Shown: positions 27,324 to 36,530 of the stretch, piece after piece
Layout of the letters: the number at the start of each line of letters is the position of its first letter
How positions within the stretch are numbered: position 1 is the stretch's first letter
NCBI RefSeq assembly: GCF_900290235.1
Contig: NZ_OLMK01000034.1
Span: forward strand, 1 to 64,000
DNA: 64,000 nucleotides
Direction of reading: 5' to 3'
From: Streptomyces sp. MA5143a
GTDB lineage: Bacteria > Actinomycetota > Actinomycetes > Streptomycetales > Streptomycetaceae
Translations under genes and position numbers: made by a program
The notes under the pieces: generated by a model
The model's input: only the letters and a program-made list of their open reading frames with translations
What the model was told of the DNA's origin: nothing
The model's database searches: none

Positions 27324-27552
27324 GATCCGCCCTTTCGTCCACCGGTTCCCGGCGTGATCCTCGTTCGGCCGCGCGAGCAAGGTCAAGCGTGCCGCGCACC
27401 TGGCCGGAATCCGGTCCGCGTGGCGGGAAACGACTCAACTCCGTTCCCTGGTTCACGAGTCAACCAAGGTGAAGATCAACGCACCTCTGGACTACGTACG
27501 AACGCACTGTCAGGCTCAACCGTTTCTTCCCCCATGACGTCGGGAGGCCCCC

Positions 27553-29970
27553 ATGCGCACCCGTCTGAGACATCTCGTCGTCTCGGCCGTCGCCCTGCTC
27601 ACCGCCTCGGCCGCCTTACCCGCGGCCACCGCCGCCGATGGCGACCGTGGCGGCGGTGACCATCCCTCCCACGGCGGGCTGTCCGCCGTGATCCGCTACA
27701 CCGAGTACGGCATTCCGCACATCGTCGCCGATGACTACGCGGATCTCGGCTTCGGCACCGGCTGGGCGCAGGCCGCCGACCAGGTGTGCGTGCTGGCCGA
27801 CGGATTCGTGACCGTGCGCGGCGAGCGGTCGCGCCACTTCGGGCCGGACACCGCGCCCGACTTCTCGCTCTCCTCGGCGACGAAGAACCTCACGAGTGAC
27901 CTGTACTTCCGGGGCGTCCGGGACACCGGCTCCGTGCGGCGGCTGCTGGAGCGGCCCGCGCCGGTCGGCCCGAGCCGCGAGGTCAAGGAGCTGATGCGCG
28001 GCTGGGCGGCCGGCTACAACGCCTGGCTGAGGAAGAACCGGATCACCGACCCCGCGTGCCGGGGCGCCGCCTGGGTGCGGCCGGTGACCACGCTCGACGT
28101 CTTCTCCCGCGCGTACGCCCTGGCCGTCCTCGGTGGCGAGGGGCGGTTCGTGGACGCCATCGCCACCGCCCAGCCGCCCGCCCCCGGAGCGGCGCCGAAG
28201 GCCGCGGCGCCGGACGTGAAGGCCGCCGCGCGGGCCGCGAGCGAGCTGTTCTCCGCCGGCGACGCCGATATGGGCTCCAACGCGGTCGCCTTCCGCGGCG
28301 ACACCACGGCGAACGGGCGCGGTCTGCTGCTGGGCAACCCGCACTACCCGTGGGCCGGGGGCCGCCGCTTCTGGCAGGCGCAGCAGACGATCCCCGGCGA
28401 GCTGAACGTCTCCGGCGGTTCGCTGCTGGGCTCGCCCATCACCCAGATCGGGTTCAACGCGAAGGTGGCGTGGAGCCACACGGTCGCGACCGGCACCCCC
28501 ATGAACCTGCACCAGCTGACCCTGGATCCGGCCGACCCGACGACGTACCTGGTCGACGGGAAGGCGGAGCGGATGACGAAGCGGAGCGTCACCGTCGCCG
28601 TGAAGGACGGCGCGCCGGTCACCCGCACCCAGTGGTGGACCCGCTACGGACCGGTCGTCACCTCCCTGGGCAGTGACCTCTCGCTGCCGTGGACGGCCGG
28701 CACCGCGTACGCGCTGTCCGACCCGAACACGACGAACCTGAGGTTCGCCGACACCTCCCTCGGCTTCGCCAAGGCACGCGGAACGGCCGACATCCTGAAG
28801 GCCCTCGGCCGGCACCAGGGGCTGCCCTGGGTGAACACCGTGGCCGCGGACTCCGCCGGGCACACCCTGTTCACCCAGTCGCAGGTGCTGCCCCGGATCA
28901 CCGACGAGCTGGCGGCGCGCTGCTCCACCCCGCTGGGCCGGGCCACGTACCCGGCGGCGGGTGTCGCCGTCCTGGACGGCGCGCGTGGCGACTGTGCGCC
29001 CGGCAGTGATCCCGACGCCCTCCAGCCGGGGGTCTTCGGGCCGGCGAGGATGCCGACGCTGAAGGACGCCCCGTACGCGGAGAACTCCAACGACAGCGCG
29101 TGGCTGGCCAACGCGGACCGGCCGCTCACCGGCTACGAGCGGGTCTTCGGCAACCTCGGCACCCAGCGGTCGATGCGCACGCGCGGCGCGGTCGAGGACG
29201 TCGCGGCGATGGCCGGCAAGGGCGGGCTGACCGTACGGGACCTGCAGAAGCAGCAGTTCGCCAACCGGGTGCCCGCGGCCGATCTGGCCGTCGGCGACGC
29301 GGCGCGGGCGTGTGCCGCGCTGCCGGGTGGCACGGCGACGGGCAGTGACGGCACGGCCGTCGACGTGTCCGAGGCCTGCCGGGTCCTCGCGGGGTGGGAC
29401 CGGACCGCGGACACCGGCAGCCGGGGTGCGCTGCTCTACGACCGGTTCTGGCGCAAGCTGACCCGCGCCGTGCCGAACGCGCAGCTGTGGAAGGTGCCGT
29501 TCTCGGCGGCCGATCCGGTGAGGACGCCGAACACGCTGAACACGGCCGCGCCCGGCTTCGCCACGGCGCTCGCGGACACGGTGACGGAGCTGCGGGCGGC
29601 GGGCATCGCGCTGGACGCGAGGCTCGGGGAACACCAGTTCGTCGTCCGGGGGGACCGGCGCATCCCGGTGCACGGCGGTACGGAGTCGCTGGGCGTCTGG
29701 AACAAGATCGAGGCGCCGTGGAACGCCGCCGCCGGCGGCTATGCCGAGGTGTCGTCGGGTTCCAGCCACATCCAGGCGGTCGGCTGGGACGGCAGCCGCT
29801 GCCCGGTGGCCCGCACCCTGCTGACCTACGGGCAGTCCTCGAACCCGAACTCCCCGCACTACGGCGATCAGACCCGGTTGTTCTCCGCGAAGAAGTGGGT
29901 GACGACCCGGTTCTGCGAGAAGGACATCCGGTCGTCGCCGAAGCTCAAGGTGGTGCGCGTGAGCCAATGA
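27553..29970 (+). CDS. Secreted penicillin acylase-family amidase (AhlM-like)
   Basis: An 805-residue exported Ntn-hydrolase precursor. The signal peptide is RTRLRHLVVSAVALLTASAALPAATAA. The alpha-subunit region holds YTEYGIPHIVADDYADLGFGTGWAQAADQ; maturation is expected just before Ser242 in DMGSNAVAF, which then becomes the N-terminal nucleophile of the beta subunit, followed by GNPHYPW and NVSGGSLLGSP. Length and wording match Streptomyces AhlM and aculeacin-type acylases, which cut the amide-linked acyl chain from acyl-homoserine lactones, lipopeptides or penicillins. A quorum-quenching or lipopeptide-inactivating role is possible. The gene ends at the hairpin at 29984. Confidence 0.88.
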   Translation: MRTRLRHLVVSAVALLTASAALPAATAADGDRGGGDHPSHGGLSAVIRYTEYGIPHIVADDYADLGFGTGWAQAADQVCVLADGFVTVRGERSRHFGPDTAPDFSLSSATKNLTSDLYFRGVRDTGSVRRLLERPAPVGPSREVKELMRGWAAGYNAWLRKNRITDPACRGAAWVRPVTTLDVFSRAYALAVLGGEGRFVDAIATAQPPAPGAAPKAAAPDVKAAARAASELFSAGDADMGSNAVAFRGDTTANGRGLLLGNPHYPWAGGRRFWQAQQTIPGELNVSGGSLLGSPITQIGFNAKVAWSHTVATGTPMNLHQLTLDPADPTTYLVDGKAERMTKRSVTVAVKDGAPVTRTQWWTRYGPVVTSLGSDLSLPWTAGTAYALSDPNTTNLRFADTSLGFAKARGTADILKALGRHQGLPWVNTVAADSAGHTLFTQSQVLPRITDELAARCSTPLGRATYPAAGVAVLDGARGDCAPGSDPDALQPGVFGPARMPTLKDAPYAENSNDSAWLANADRPLTGYERVFGNLGTQRSMRTRGAVEDVAAMAGKGGLTVRDLQKQQFANRVPAADLAVGDAARACAALPGGTATGSDGTAVDVSEACRVLAGWDRTADTGSRGALLYDRFWRKLTRAVPNAQLWKVPFSAADPVRTPNTLNTAAPGFATALADTVTELRAAGIALDARLGEHQFVVRGDRRIPVHGGTESLGVWNKIEAPWNAAAGGYAEVSSGSSHIQAVGWDGSRCPVARTLLTYGQSSNPNSPHYGDQTRLFSAKKWVTTRFCEKDIRSSPKLKVVRVSQ

Positions 29971-29983
29971 TCCGGGGAGGTGT

Positions 29984-30010
29984 GGTGCCGTCCCGGTGCG
30001 GGACGGCACC
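29984..30010 (+). terminator. Perfect 12-bp hairpin after acylase gene
   Basis: GGTGCCGTCCCG pairs with CGGGACGGCACC over a GTG loop, 13 bp after the acylase stop and 43 bp before the methyltransferase start. Confidence 0.7.
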
Positions 30011-30052
30011 ATGCCGTTGGCATATAACCCTTTCCCCGTAGGAGGCGATCCG

Positions 30053-30871
30053 GTGGCGCAGGACTCGTTACGCCCGGAGACCGACGCTCTCGCCAAGATC
30101 GACACGACGGTGCCGCACTCGGCCCGGATCTGGAACTACTGGCTCGGCGGCAAGGACAACTACCCCGTCGACCACGAGGCGGGCGACGCGTTCCGCGCGG
30201 TGTTCCCCGGCATCACCGACCTCGCCCGTGACTCCCGCGCCTTCCTCGGCCGGGCGGTGCGCTTCCTCGCCGGTGAGGCAGGGGTGCGCCAGTTCCTCGA
30301 CATCGGCACGGGACTCCCGACGGCGGACAACACCCACCAGATCGCCCAGCGGGTGGCGCCCGAGGCACGGATCGTCTACGTCGACAACGACCCGCTGGTC
30401 CTGACGCACGCACGGGCCCTGCTCACCAGCACGCCCGAGGGCACGACCGACTACGTGGACGCCGACCTCCACGACCCCGCGACCGTGCTGCGCGAGGCGG
30501 CGCGCACGCTCGACCTCACCCGTCCGGTCGCGCTGACGATGATGCAGGTCTCCGGGCACATCGCGGACTACGACCGGGCCCGCGCCCTCATCGGCACCCT
30601 GCTGGACGCCCTGCCCTCCGGCAGCTGGTTCGCGTTCAACGACAGCGTCGACACGCACAAGGCCAACGCCGAGGCCACCCGGCAGTACAACGAGAGCGGC
30701 GCGGTGCCGTACTTCCTGCGCGCCCCGGAGGAACTCGCCGGGTTCTTCGACGGGTTGGAGCTGCTGGAGCCGGGGGTCGTCCCGCTGAACGACTGGCGCC
30801 CCGATCCGGCGGAGGGTCGCGGCGGGTCCGGTGAGGTGATCGCGCTCGGCGGGGTGGCGCGCAAGCCGTGA
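30053..30871 (+). CDS. SAM-dependent methyltransferase, DUF574 type
   Basis: A 272-residue protein of the DUF574 methyltransferase family, which is greatly expanded in Streptomyces. Diagnostic are VPHSARIWNYWLGGKDNYPVDHEAGD at the start, the SAM-binding QFLDIGTGLPTADNTHQIAQ, then ARIVYVDNDPLVLTHARALL and MQVSGHIADYDRARALI. Targets of this family are not defined. GTG 30053 is chosen because AGGAGG lies seven bases upstream. It stops 3 bp before the convergent ligase stop, with no terminator in between. Confidence 0.9.
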   Translation: MAQDSLRPETDALAKIDTTVPHSARIWNYWLGGKDNYPVDHEAGDAFRAVFPGITDLARDSRAFLGRAVRFLAGEAGVRQFLDIGTGLPTADNTHQIAQRVAPEARIVYVDNDPLVLTHARALLTSTPEGTTDYVDADLHDPATVLREAARTLDLTRPVALTMMQVSGHIADYDRARALIGTLLDALPSGSWFAFNDSVDTHKANAEATRQYNESGAVPYFLRAPEELAGFFDGLELLEPGVVPLNDWRPDPAEGRGGSGEVIALGGVARKP

Positions 30872-30874
30872 CGC

Positions 30875-32455
30875 TCACACGGTCCGCTGACGTCCCTCCC
30901 AGTACGGTTCGCGCAGCCTCCGTTTGTAGAGCTTGCCGTTGGGGTCGCGGGGCATCGCGTCGGTGAAGTCGACGGTCTTCGGCCGTTTGTACCCGGCGAG
31001 TTCGCGGGCGCAGTGAGCGAGGATCTCCTCGGCGAGCGCGGGCCCGGCGGTGAAGCCGGGGGCCGGTTCGACGACGGCCTTCACCTCCTCGCCCCAGTCG
31101 TCGTGCGGGATGCCGAAGGCGGCGGCGTCGGCGACGGCGGGGTGGGTGAGGAGGGCGGACTCGATCTCGGCGGGGTAGATGTTGACGCCGCCGGAGATGA
31201 TGAGGTCGATCTTGCGGTCGCGGAGGAAGAGATAGCCGTCCTCGTCGAGGAGACCGAGGTCGCCGACGGTGAAGAAGTCACCGATGCGGTTCTTGCGCGT
31301 CTTGCCCTCGTCCTTGTGGTACGAGAATCCGCCGGTGCTCATCTTCATGTACACGGTGCCGAGTTCACCCGGGGGCAGCCGGTTGCCGTCGTCGTCGAAG
31401 ATCGCGAGTTCGCTGATGGGCCAGGCCTTGCCGACGGTGCCGGGCTTCTTCAGCCAGTCCTCGGCGGTGGCGAACGCTCCCCCGCCCTCGCTGGCCGCGT
31501 AGTACTCCTCGACGCTGTGCCCCCACCACTCGATCATGGCCCGCTTCACATGGTCCGGGCAGGGGGCGGCGCCGTGGATGGCGTGCCGCATGGACGACAC
31601 GTCGTAGCGGGCGCGCACCTCCTCGGGGAGCGCCAGGAGCCGGTGGAACTGGGTGGGAACCATGTGCGTGTGGGTGCAGCGGTGGGTGTCGATGGCGCGG
31701 AGCATGCCCTCGGGGGTCCACTTGTCCATCACCACGAGTCGGTGCCCGATGTGCAGGGACGCGCCCGCGAACTGCAGGACGGCCGTGTGGTAGAGCGGCG
31801 AGCACACCAGGTGGACGTTGCCGTCGAACGGCCTGATGCCGAAGATGCCGAGGAAACCGCCGAGGTACGACTCCTCGGGGAGTTTGCCGGGCAGGGGGCG
31901 GCGGATGCCGCGCGGGCGGCCCGTGGTGCCCGAGGTGTAGTTCATCACCCAGCCGAGGGTGCGGCCCTCGGGCGGTGACTCCGGTTGCCCGGCGAGGAGT
32001 TCGGGGTACGGGCGGAATCCGTCGACCTCGCCGACCGCGTACCGGTGGCTGCCGGGGAGGCCGGCCTCGTCGGCCGCGTGGCGCGCGGCCCCGGCGAACC
32101 GTTCGTGGGCGATGAGCACCTTGGCGCCCGAGTCGGAGACGATCCAGGCGATCTCGGGGCCCACGAGATGGTGGTTGACGGGGACGAGGTAGAAGCCGGC
32201 CTGGCTGGCGGCGAGGTAGGCGGTGAGGAACTCGACGCCGTTGGGCAGGACGACGGCGAAGGCGTCGCCGCGTTCGAGGCCGGCCGCGCGCAGTCCGCGC
32301 ACCAGCCGGTTGGCGGCGGCGTGCAGGCGTCCGGCGGTCCATTCCTCGCCGTCGGGGGCGACGAGCACGGGGCGGTCGGGGTCGGCGGTCGCCTGGGCCC
32401 AGAACCCCTGCGGGGCCTGCGCCTGCGCGGCGTGCTGCTGAAGGGCTCGGCTCAC
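30875..32455 (-). CDS. Acyl-CoA synthetase (AMP-binding, FadD-type)
   Basis: A 526-residue acyl-CoA ligase with MNYTSGTTGRPRGIRRPLPGKLPEE, EYYAASEGGGAFATAEDW, DFFTVGDLGLLDEDGYLFLRDRKIDLIISGGVNIYPAEIE and terminal DPNGKLYKR, that is all ANL core motifs. The insert after the P-loop and the AASEGGGAF motif resemble mycobacterial long-chain or steroid-related FadD proteins. Its GTG start overlaps the stop of the nitronate monooxygenase gene (GTGA), with AAGGAG and GAGGA just before it, so the two form one transcription unit under the palindrome at 33608. Substrate unknown. Confidence 0.9.
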   Translation of the reverse strand: MSRALQQHAAQAQAPQGFWAQATADPDRPVLVAPDGEEWTAGRLHAAANRLVRGLRAAGLERGDAFAVVLPNGVEFLTAYLAASQAGFYLVPVNHHLVGPEIAWIVSDSGAKVLIAHERFAGAARHAADEAGLPGSHRYAVGEVDGFRPYPELLAGQPESPPEGRTLGWVMNYTSGTTGRPRGIRRPLPGKLPEESYLGGFLGIFGIRPFDGNVHLVCSPLYHTAVLQFAGASLHIGHRLVVMDKWTPEGMLRAIDTHRCTHTHMVPTQFHRLLALPEEVRARYDVSSMRHAIHGAAPCPDHVKRAMIEWWGHSVEEYYAASEGGGAFATAEDWLKKPGTVGKAWPISELAIFDDDGNRLPPGELGTVYMKMSTGGFSYHKDEGKTRKNRIGDFFTVGDLGLLDEDGYLFLRDRKIDLIISGGVNIYPAEIESALLTHPAVADAAAFGIPHDDWGEEVKAVVEPAPGFTAGPALAEEILAHCARELAGYKRPKTVDFTDAMPRDPNGKLYKRRLREPYWEGRQRTV

Positions 32456-33564
32456 TGTTCCTCGCTCCTTCCGGCGATCCTGTTGACGCGGTCCACGGCC
32501 TGCTCGAAGCCCCGGGTGAGGTCGTCGAAGACGGCCTGGACACTGCGTTCGCTGGTCATGCGGCCGACGATCTGGCCGACCGGGGTGCCGAGGAGCGGCT
32601 CCACCTCGTACTTCTGGATGCGGGAGACCGCGTCGGCGACGAGCAGTCCTTGCAGAGGCATGGGGAGGGCGCCCGGGCCCTGCGGGTCGTCCCAGGCGTC
32701 GGTCCATTCGGTGCGGAGCTGGCGTGCGGGTTTGCCGGTGAGGGCGCGGGAGCGGACGGTGTCGCCGGAGCCGGCGGCGAGGAGCTTCTCGATCAGACGC
32801 GGCGAGGGCAGTTCGGCCTCGGTGGTGGTGAGCCACAGCGAGCCCAGCCACACTCCTTGAGCGCCGAGCGCGAACGCGGCGGCGATCTGCTGCCCGCTGC
32901 CGATGCCGCCGGCCGCGAGCACGGGCAACGGGGCGACGGCGTCCACGACTTCGGGGGTGAGCACCATGGAGGCGATCTCCCCGGTGTGGCCGCCGGCCTC
33001 GTAGCCCTGGGCGACGACGATGTCGATTCCGGCGTCGGCGTGCTTGCGGGCGTGGCGGGCGCTGCCGGCGAGCGCGGCGACCAGGACGTCCTGATCGTGG
33101 GCGCGGTCGATGACGTCGGCGGGTGGGGAGCCGAGGGCGTTGGCGAGCAGTCTGATCGGGTAGTCGAAGGCGACGTCCAGCTGGGTGCGGGCGACCTGTT
33201 CCATCCAGCCGGTGATGCGCCAGCCGGAGGGATCGCCCTCGGCGAGTTCCGGGACGCCGAACTTGGCGAGGGTGTCCTTGACGAACTGGCGGTGCCCTTC
33301 GGGGATCATCGCCTCGACGTCCGCCTCGGTGACGCCCTCCACCTTCTTGGCCGGCATGACGACGTCGAGCCCGTACGGCTTGCCGTCGACGTGGGCCTCG
33401 ATCCAGTCGAGGTCGCGCTTGAGGTCGTCGGGGGCCGTGTAGCGGACCGCGCCGAGCACGCCGAAACCGCCGGCCCTGCTGATGGCGGCGGCGACGGCGG
33501 GGAACGGCGTGAAGCCGAAGACGGCGTACTCGACTCCGAGTTTTCTGCTCAGCTCCGTCTGCAT
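32452..33564 (-). CDS. Nitronate monooxygenase (2-nitropropane dioxygenase family)
   Basis: A 370-residue FMN-dependent TIM-barrel enzyme. The N-terminus (VEYAVFGFTPFPAVAAAISRAGGFGVLG) and the FMN site DIVVAQGYEAGGHTGEI ... PVLAAGGIGSGQQIAAAFALGAQGVWLGSLWL are typical. Family members oxidise nitronates, but many that lie in acyl-CoA catabolic clusters of actinobacteria have unknown substrates, possibly acting as enoyl reductases of CoA or other thioesters. The gene is first in an overlapping pair with an acyl-CoA ligase. The ATG at 33564 lies 44 bp downstream of the palindromic operator. Confidence 0.9.
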   Translation of the reverse strand: MQTELSRKLGVEYAVFGFTPFPAVAAAISRAGGFGVLGAVRYTAPDDLKRDLDWIEAHVDGKPYGLDVVMPAKKVEGVTEADVEAMIPEGHRQFVKDTLAKFGVPELAEGDPSGWRITGWMEQVARTQLDVAFDYPIRLLANALGSPPADVIDRAHDQDVLVAALAGSARHARKHADAGIDIVVAQGYEAGGHTGEIASMVLTPEVVDAVAPLPVLAAGGIGSGQQIAAAFALGAQGVWLGSLWLTTTEAELPSPRLIEKLLAAGSGDTVRSRALTGKPARQLRTEWTDAWDDPQGPGALPMPLQGLLVADAVSRIQKYEVEPLLGTPVGQIVGRMTSERSVQAVFDDLTRGFEQAVDRVNRIAGRSEEQ

Positions 33565-33607
33565 GGTGCGCAGGATGCCGCAGTCCTCCGGACGAGGGAA
33601 GGGGTTT

Positions 33608-33624
33608 TCTGATGCACCGTCAGT
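33608..33624. promoter_or_regulatory. Palindromic operator (copy 2)
   Basis: TCTGAT-N5-GTCAGT has the same half-sites and spacing as 22776-22792 (TCTGAC-N5-GTCAGA), again flanked by TTTT on both sides, in the promoter of the nitronate monooxygenase-ligase pair. Confidence 0.55.
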
Positions 33625-33710
33625 TTTTGTGTGTAGCGCGGACGTGCGGTGGCCGCCCAGGGAGGGGATGGGTGCAGGATGACGGGCGGCTGCGGGTTCG
33701 TGGGGGCTTG

Positions 33711-33728
33711 TCGCGCAGTTCCCCGCGC
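33711..33728 (+). repeat. Dispersed intergenic repeat core (copy 2)
   Basis: Identical 18-mer to 13776-13793 (TCGCGCAGTTCCCCGCGC), located at the 3' side of the membrane-protein gene at 33747. Confidence 0.7.
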
Positions 33729-33746
33729 CCCTTGGGTCGGCTGCCG

Positions 33747-34685
33747 TCAGGGGCAGGCGTACGTGAAGCGCTTCGTGGTCTTGTGGTCCGTGGGGGTGAG
33801 GATGTGGAGGTCGACCCGGGCCGTCTGGCGGCCCCTGCCCTCGAAGGTCCACAGGAGGTGGAGCTTGGCCCTGGTCTGGCCCCGGACCATCACCTCGCGC
33901 AGGACGCCCGATTCGGTGCCGTCGCTGCGGGTCCAGCGGTAGGTGAGGGTGCCGGGGCGGCCGTCGGTGGTGACCAGGCCGACGATGTCCACCGTCTTGT
34001 CGCAGCCCAGCACCGCCGGCCGGGCCTTGACCGCCACCGCGCGCACCTCGACGGAGGGGCCGAGACGCTGCCAGGCGAGGAAGGCGATGACGCAGAGCAG
34101 CACGAACGCGGGCAGCGCGTGTCGGCGCAGGCGGCGTCGGCGCGGGGGCGCGGGGAGCGGCGGCATCGTGGGCAGCGTCCGGTGGGTGCGCTGCGCGACG
34201 GTGGCCGTCACGCCGGGGCCGAAACGGAGCACGGTGCCGTCGGTGCGGTCCGGCTGCGGCAGCGGCGCCTCCGCGTCGGACGGGCCGACCAGCGTGGTGT
34301 CCTGCCTCACGAGGGTCGTGTCCGGCCTCACGAGTGTCGTGTCCGGCTTGACGAGGGTCACGTCCGGTTCGGCCCGCGTGCCGTCGGGCTCGACGAAGGT
34401 GCCGTCCGGGCCGAAGGCGACGGGGGCCGCACCGGCAGGGGTGGCGTCCCGCGGTTCCGGCGTGGTGGTGTCGGGCTCGAACGGCGTCGTCTCGGGCTCG
34501 ATCAGCGTCGTGTCCGGGTCGGGCCGCTGGATCCACTGGCTGCCGAGGACGGTGGCGCTGTAGTCGGGGTCGTCGTAGCCGGACGGGTCGTGCGGGGCGG
34601 AGCGGCCGGCGGTGTCGAGCACCTGGGTGTGCTCGCCGTCCTGGCCCTCGGCGGACGCGGGGTCGCGGTCGTACGGTGCGGTCAT
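33747..34685 (-). CDS. Membrane protein with Thr-Thr repeat array, kinase partner
   Basis: A 312-residue single-pass protein of no named family. Residues 1-180 are cytoplasmic and disordered; they contain a run of degenerate heptads around 55-135 (PDTTLIE, PDTTTPE, PDTTLVR, QDTTLVG). A basic stretch RRRRLRRH precedes the membrane helix at about 190-207. The extracytoplasmic 100 residues form an immunoglobulin-like domain (VDIVGLVTTDGRPGTLTYRW ... LHLLWTFEGRGRQTARVDLHI). That domain resembles the outside domain of the kinase encoded just upstream (TTDGTGPFSLTVSWL ... VVHTFQGKG), suggesting a gene-internal duplication history and a shared ligand. The ATGA overlap with the kinase gene implies coupled translation; the Thr repeats may be phosphorylated by it (inference). 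Confidence 0.75.
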   Translation of the reverse strand: MTAPYDRDPASAEGQDGEHTQVLDTAGRSAPHDPSGYDDPDYSATVLGSQWIQRPDPDTTLIEPETTPFEPDTTTPEPRDATPAGAAPVAFGPDGTFVEPDGTRAEPDVTLVKPDTTLVRPDTTLVRQDTTLVGPSDAEAPLPQPDRTDGTVLRFGPGVTATVAQRTHRTLPTMPPLPAPPRRRRLRRHALPAFVLLCVIAFLAWQRLGPSVEVRAVAVKARPAVLGCDKTVDIVGLVTTDGRPGTLTYRWTRSDGTESGVLREVMVRGQTRAKLHLLWTFEGRGRQTARVDLHILTPTDHKTTKRFTYACP

Positions 34686-36328
34686 CTGATCTCACACTGC
34701 CTGGTCAGGAGTTGCTGCGAGGCGCCGCCGTCGGCGGAGGCCGGAGTGGTCGTGGCCCGCACCGCCCAGTAGCAGCCCTTGCCCTGGAAGGTGTGAACGA
34801 CGGTGAGGGTGTACGTGCTGGCTCCGCTGCGCTGGAACGTCTGGGCGGCGCCGTCCGGGGCGAGCTGCCGGATCTCGCCCGACAGCCACGAGACGGTCAG
34901 GGAGAACGGCCCGGTGCCGTCCGTGGTGATCTGGATCGTCGCCGTGGCGGTGGTCAGGCCCGTCTGCCGGAAGCCCGTCACCGTGATGTCCTTGACGGCC
35001 GGCGCGCTCGGGGCGCTGGGGGACGCGCTCGTCGGGGTCGCCTCGGTGGTCGTCTCCGTCGGCGGTGTCGTCTCCGTCGTCGTCGGAGCGGTGGTGGTGG
35101 TGGACGGGGACGGATCCCCCGTGTCGGTGCTCTCCGACGCCGAGGCCGAGGCCGACGGGCTGGTGGACTCGCTGGGGGTGGTCGACGCCGAGGACGAGGA
35201 GGAAGGCGTCCCGGTCGGGTCGGCGGGATCCGACGACTCGGCGCCGGGCTCGAAGCTGGTGGTGGCCAGGGCCTGCGCCGCCTCCTGCGGGGTCACCGGT
35301 GTGTGCTGCACACCGTAGGTGAGGAACGCGCCCAGGAGCAGCGCGGCGCCGGACACCGCGAGGCCCGGCCGACCGGGGCGCCACGAGCGGGCCCAGTCGC
35401 GGCGCGGCCCCTGGCTCAGGACGGTGCGGGCGGTGTCGGTGGTGGTCTCCGGGGTGCTGCGGGCCGAGGGCAGCAGCAGGGCCAGCAGCGCCACCAGCGC
35501 GGCGAGCCGGCCACGGCCGCGTTCCTCCCAGTCGGGCCCGTAGGCGGCACCGGCGACCGCCTCCAGGTCGGCGACGAACTCCTCGGCGTGCGACGGGCGG
35601 TCCCCGGGGTTCTTGGCGAGACCGCGCCGGACGAGGTCCCGCACCGGCGCGGGGACCTCCTCGGCGGGGACGGGCGCGTCGACGTGCTGGAGCGCGAGGG
35701 CGGCCAGGTTGTCGCCCGCGTAGGGCTTGTGGCCGGTCAGGCACTCGAAGAACGTGGCCGTGGCCGCGTACACGTCGGCGGCGGGCGAGGCGGGCGCGCC
35801 GGTCCACTGCTCGGGCGCCATGTAGGAGGGGGTACCGGCGGCACCGGCCTTGGTGCCGGCGTCCGCCGCGATCCCGAAGTCGACGAGCTTGGACGCCCCG
35901 TCCGGTACGACCATGACGTTCTCGGGCTTGTAGTCGCGGTGGACGACCCCGACGCGGTGCGCGTCGGCGAGTCCGAGCAGCGAGCCCTTCAGGATCACGA
36001 GGGCGGCCTCCGCGTCGAGGGGGCCCTCCCGGGTGAGCAGGGTCCGCAGCGAGACCCCGTCCACCAGCTCCATCACGATGGCGGCGCCGTCGGTGCTCTC
36101 GACGTACTCGTACAGCTCGGCGACGTACGGGCTCTCCAGGCCGGCGAGGAGCCGGGCCTCGGCACGGAAGTCGCGTACGAAGCCGGGCCGGTCACGCAGT
36201 GACTCGCTGAGGTACTTCATCGCGACCGGGACACCGGTCTCCTCGTGCACGGCGAGGACGACCCGCCCGCTCGCCCCCGCCCCGAGCTCCAGTGACTCGG
36301 TGTATCCGGGCACCGCCCATGTGTTCAT
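34682..36328 (-). CDS. Transmembrane Ser/Thr protein kinase (PknB-like)
   Basis: A 548-residue receptor-type kinase. The kinase domain (about 8-265) shows the Gly loop LGAGASGRVV, Lys38 in VAMKYL, HRDYKPEN with Asp132, KLVDFGIAAD and TPSYMAPEQWTG. A membrane helix lies at about 322-340 (LAVSGAALLLGAFLTYGV); 275-288 is also hydrophobic. A Ser/Thr/Pro-rich linker follows, then a C-terminal Ig-like domain of about 100 residues (ITVTGFRQTGLTTATATIQI ... LTVVHTFQGKGCYWAVRA) instead of the PASTA repeats of PknB. Start ATG 36328 has GGGGGG five bases upstream. It overlaps the next gene by ATGA and is divergent from sigK. Confidence 0.9.
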   Translation of the reverse strand: MNTWAVPGYTESLELGAGASGRVVLAVHEETGVPVAMKYLSESLRDRPGFVRDFRAEARLLAGLESPYVAELYEYVESTDGAAIVMELVDGVSLRTLLTREGPLDAEAALVILKGSLLGLADAHRVGVVHRDYKPENVMVVPDGASKLVDFGIAADAGTKAGAAGTPSYMAPEQWTGAPASPAADVYAATATFFECLTGHKPYAGDNLAALALQHVDAPVPAEEVPAPVRDLVRRGLAKNPGDRPSHAEEFVADLEAVAGAAYGPDWEERGRGRLAALVALLALLLPSARSTPETTTDTARTVLSQGPRRDWARSWRPGRPGLAVSGAALLLGAFLTYGVQHTPVTPQEAAQALATTSFEPGAESSDPADPTGTPSSSSSASTTPSESTSPSASASASESTDTGDPSPSTTTTAPTTTETTPPTETTTEATPTSASPSAPSAPAVKDITVTGFRQTGLTTATATIQITTDGTGPFSLTVSWLSGEIRQLAPDGAAQTFQRSGASTYTLTVVHTFQGKGCYWAVRATTTPASADGGASQQLLTRQCEIR

Positions 36329-36467
36329 TCCAGCCCCCCAAGGCCGCCGTGCCGCCGGAACCCCCACGCCCCGGAGTAGGACCACGCGTCCTGAGACACA
36401 TATTCGGCCACTTCGGTTGCGGTCCGACACCCGCGGTCCAGCCCGTGGACTTTCCCCGCGGGTGCAA

Positions 36468-36497
36468 CCGAACCGGGGGCTCGACAGGAACGGATGG
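36468..36497 (+). promoter_or_regulatory. Putative SigK-type autoregulatory promoter
   Basis: CCGAACC-N16-CGGATGG ends 33 bp before the sigK start. It resembles CCAATCC-N16-CGGATTA before the operon starting at 44261 and, from memory, the mycobacterial SigK consensus (CCATCC and CCGAATA-like elements). The -10 match is partial. Confidence 0.4.
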
Positions 36498-36530
36498 CAT
36501 CCGGACACGGCGCGATGGTGGAGGCCCTCG

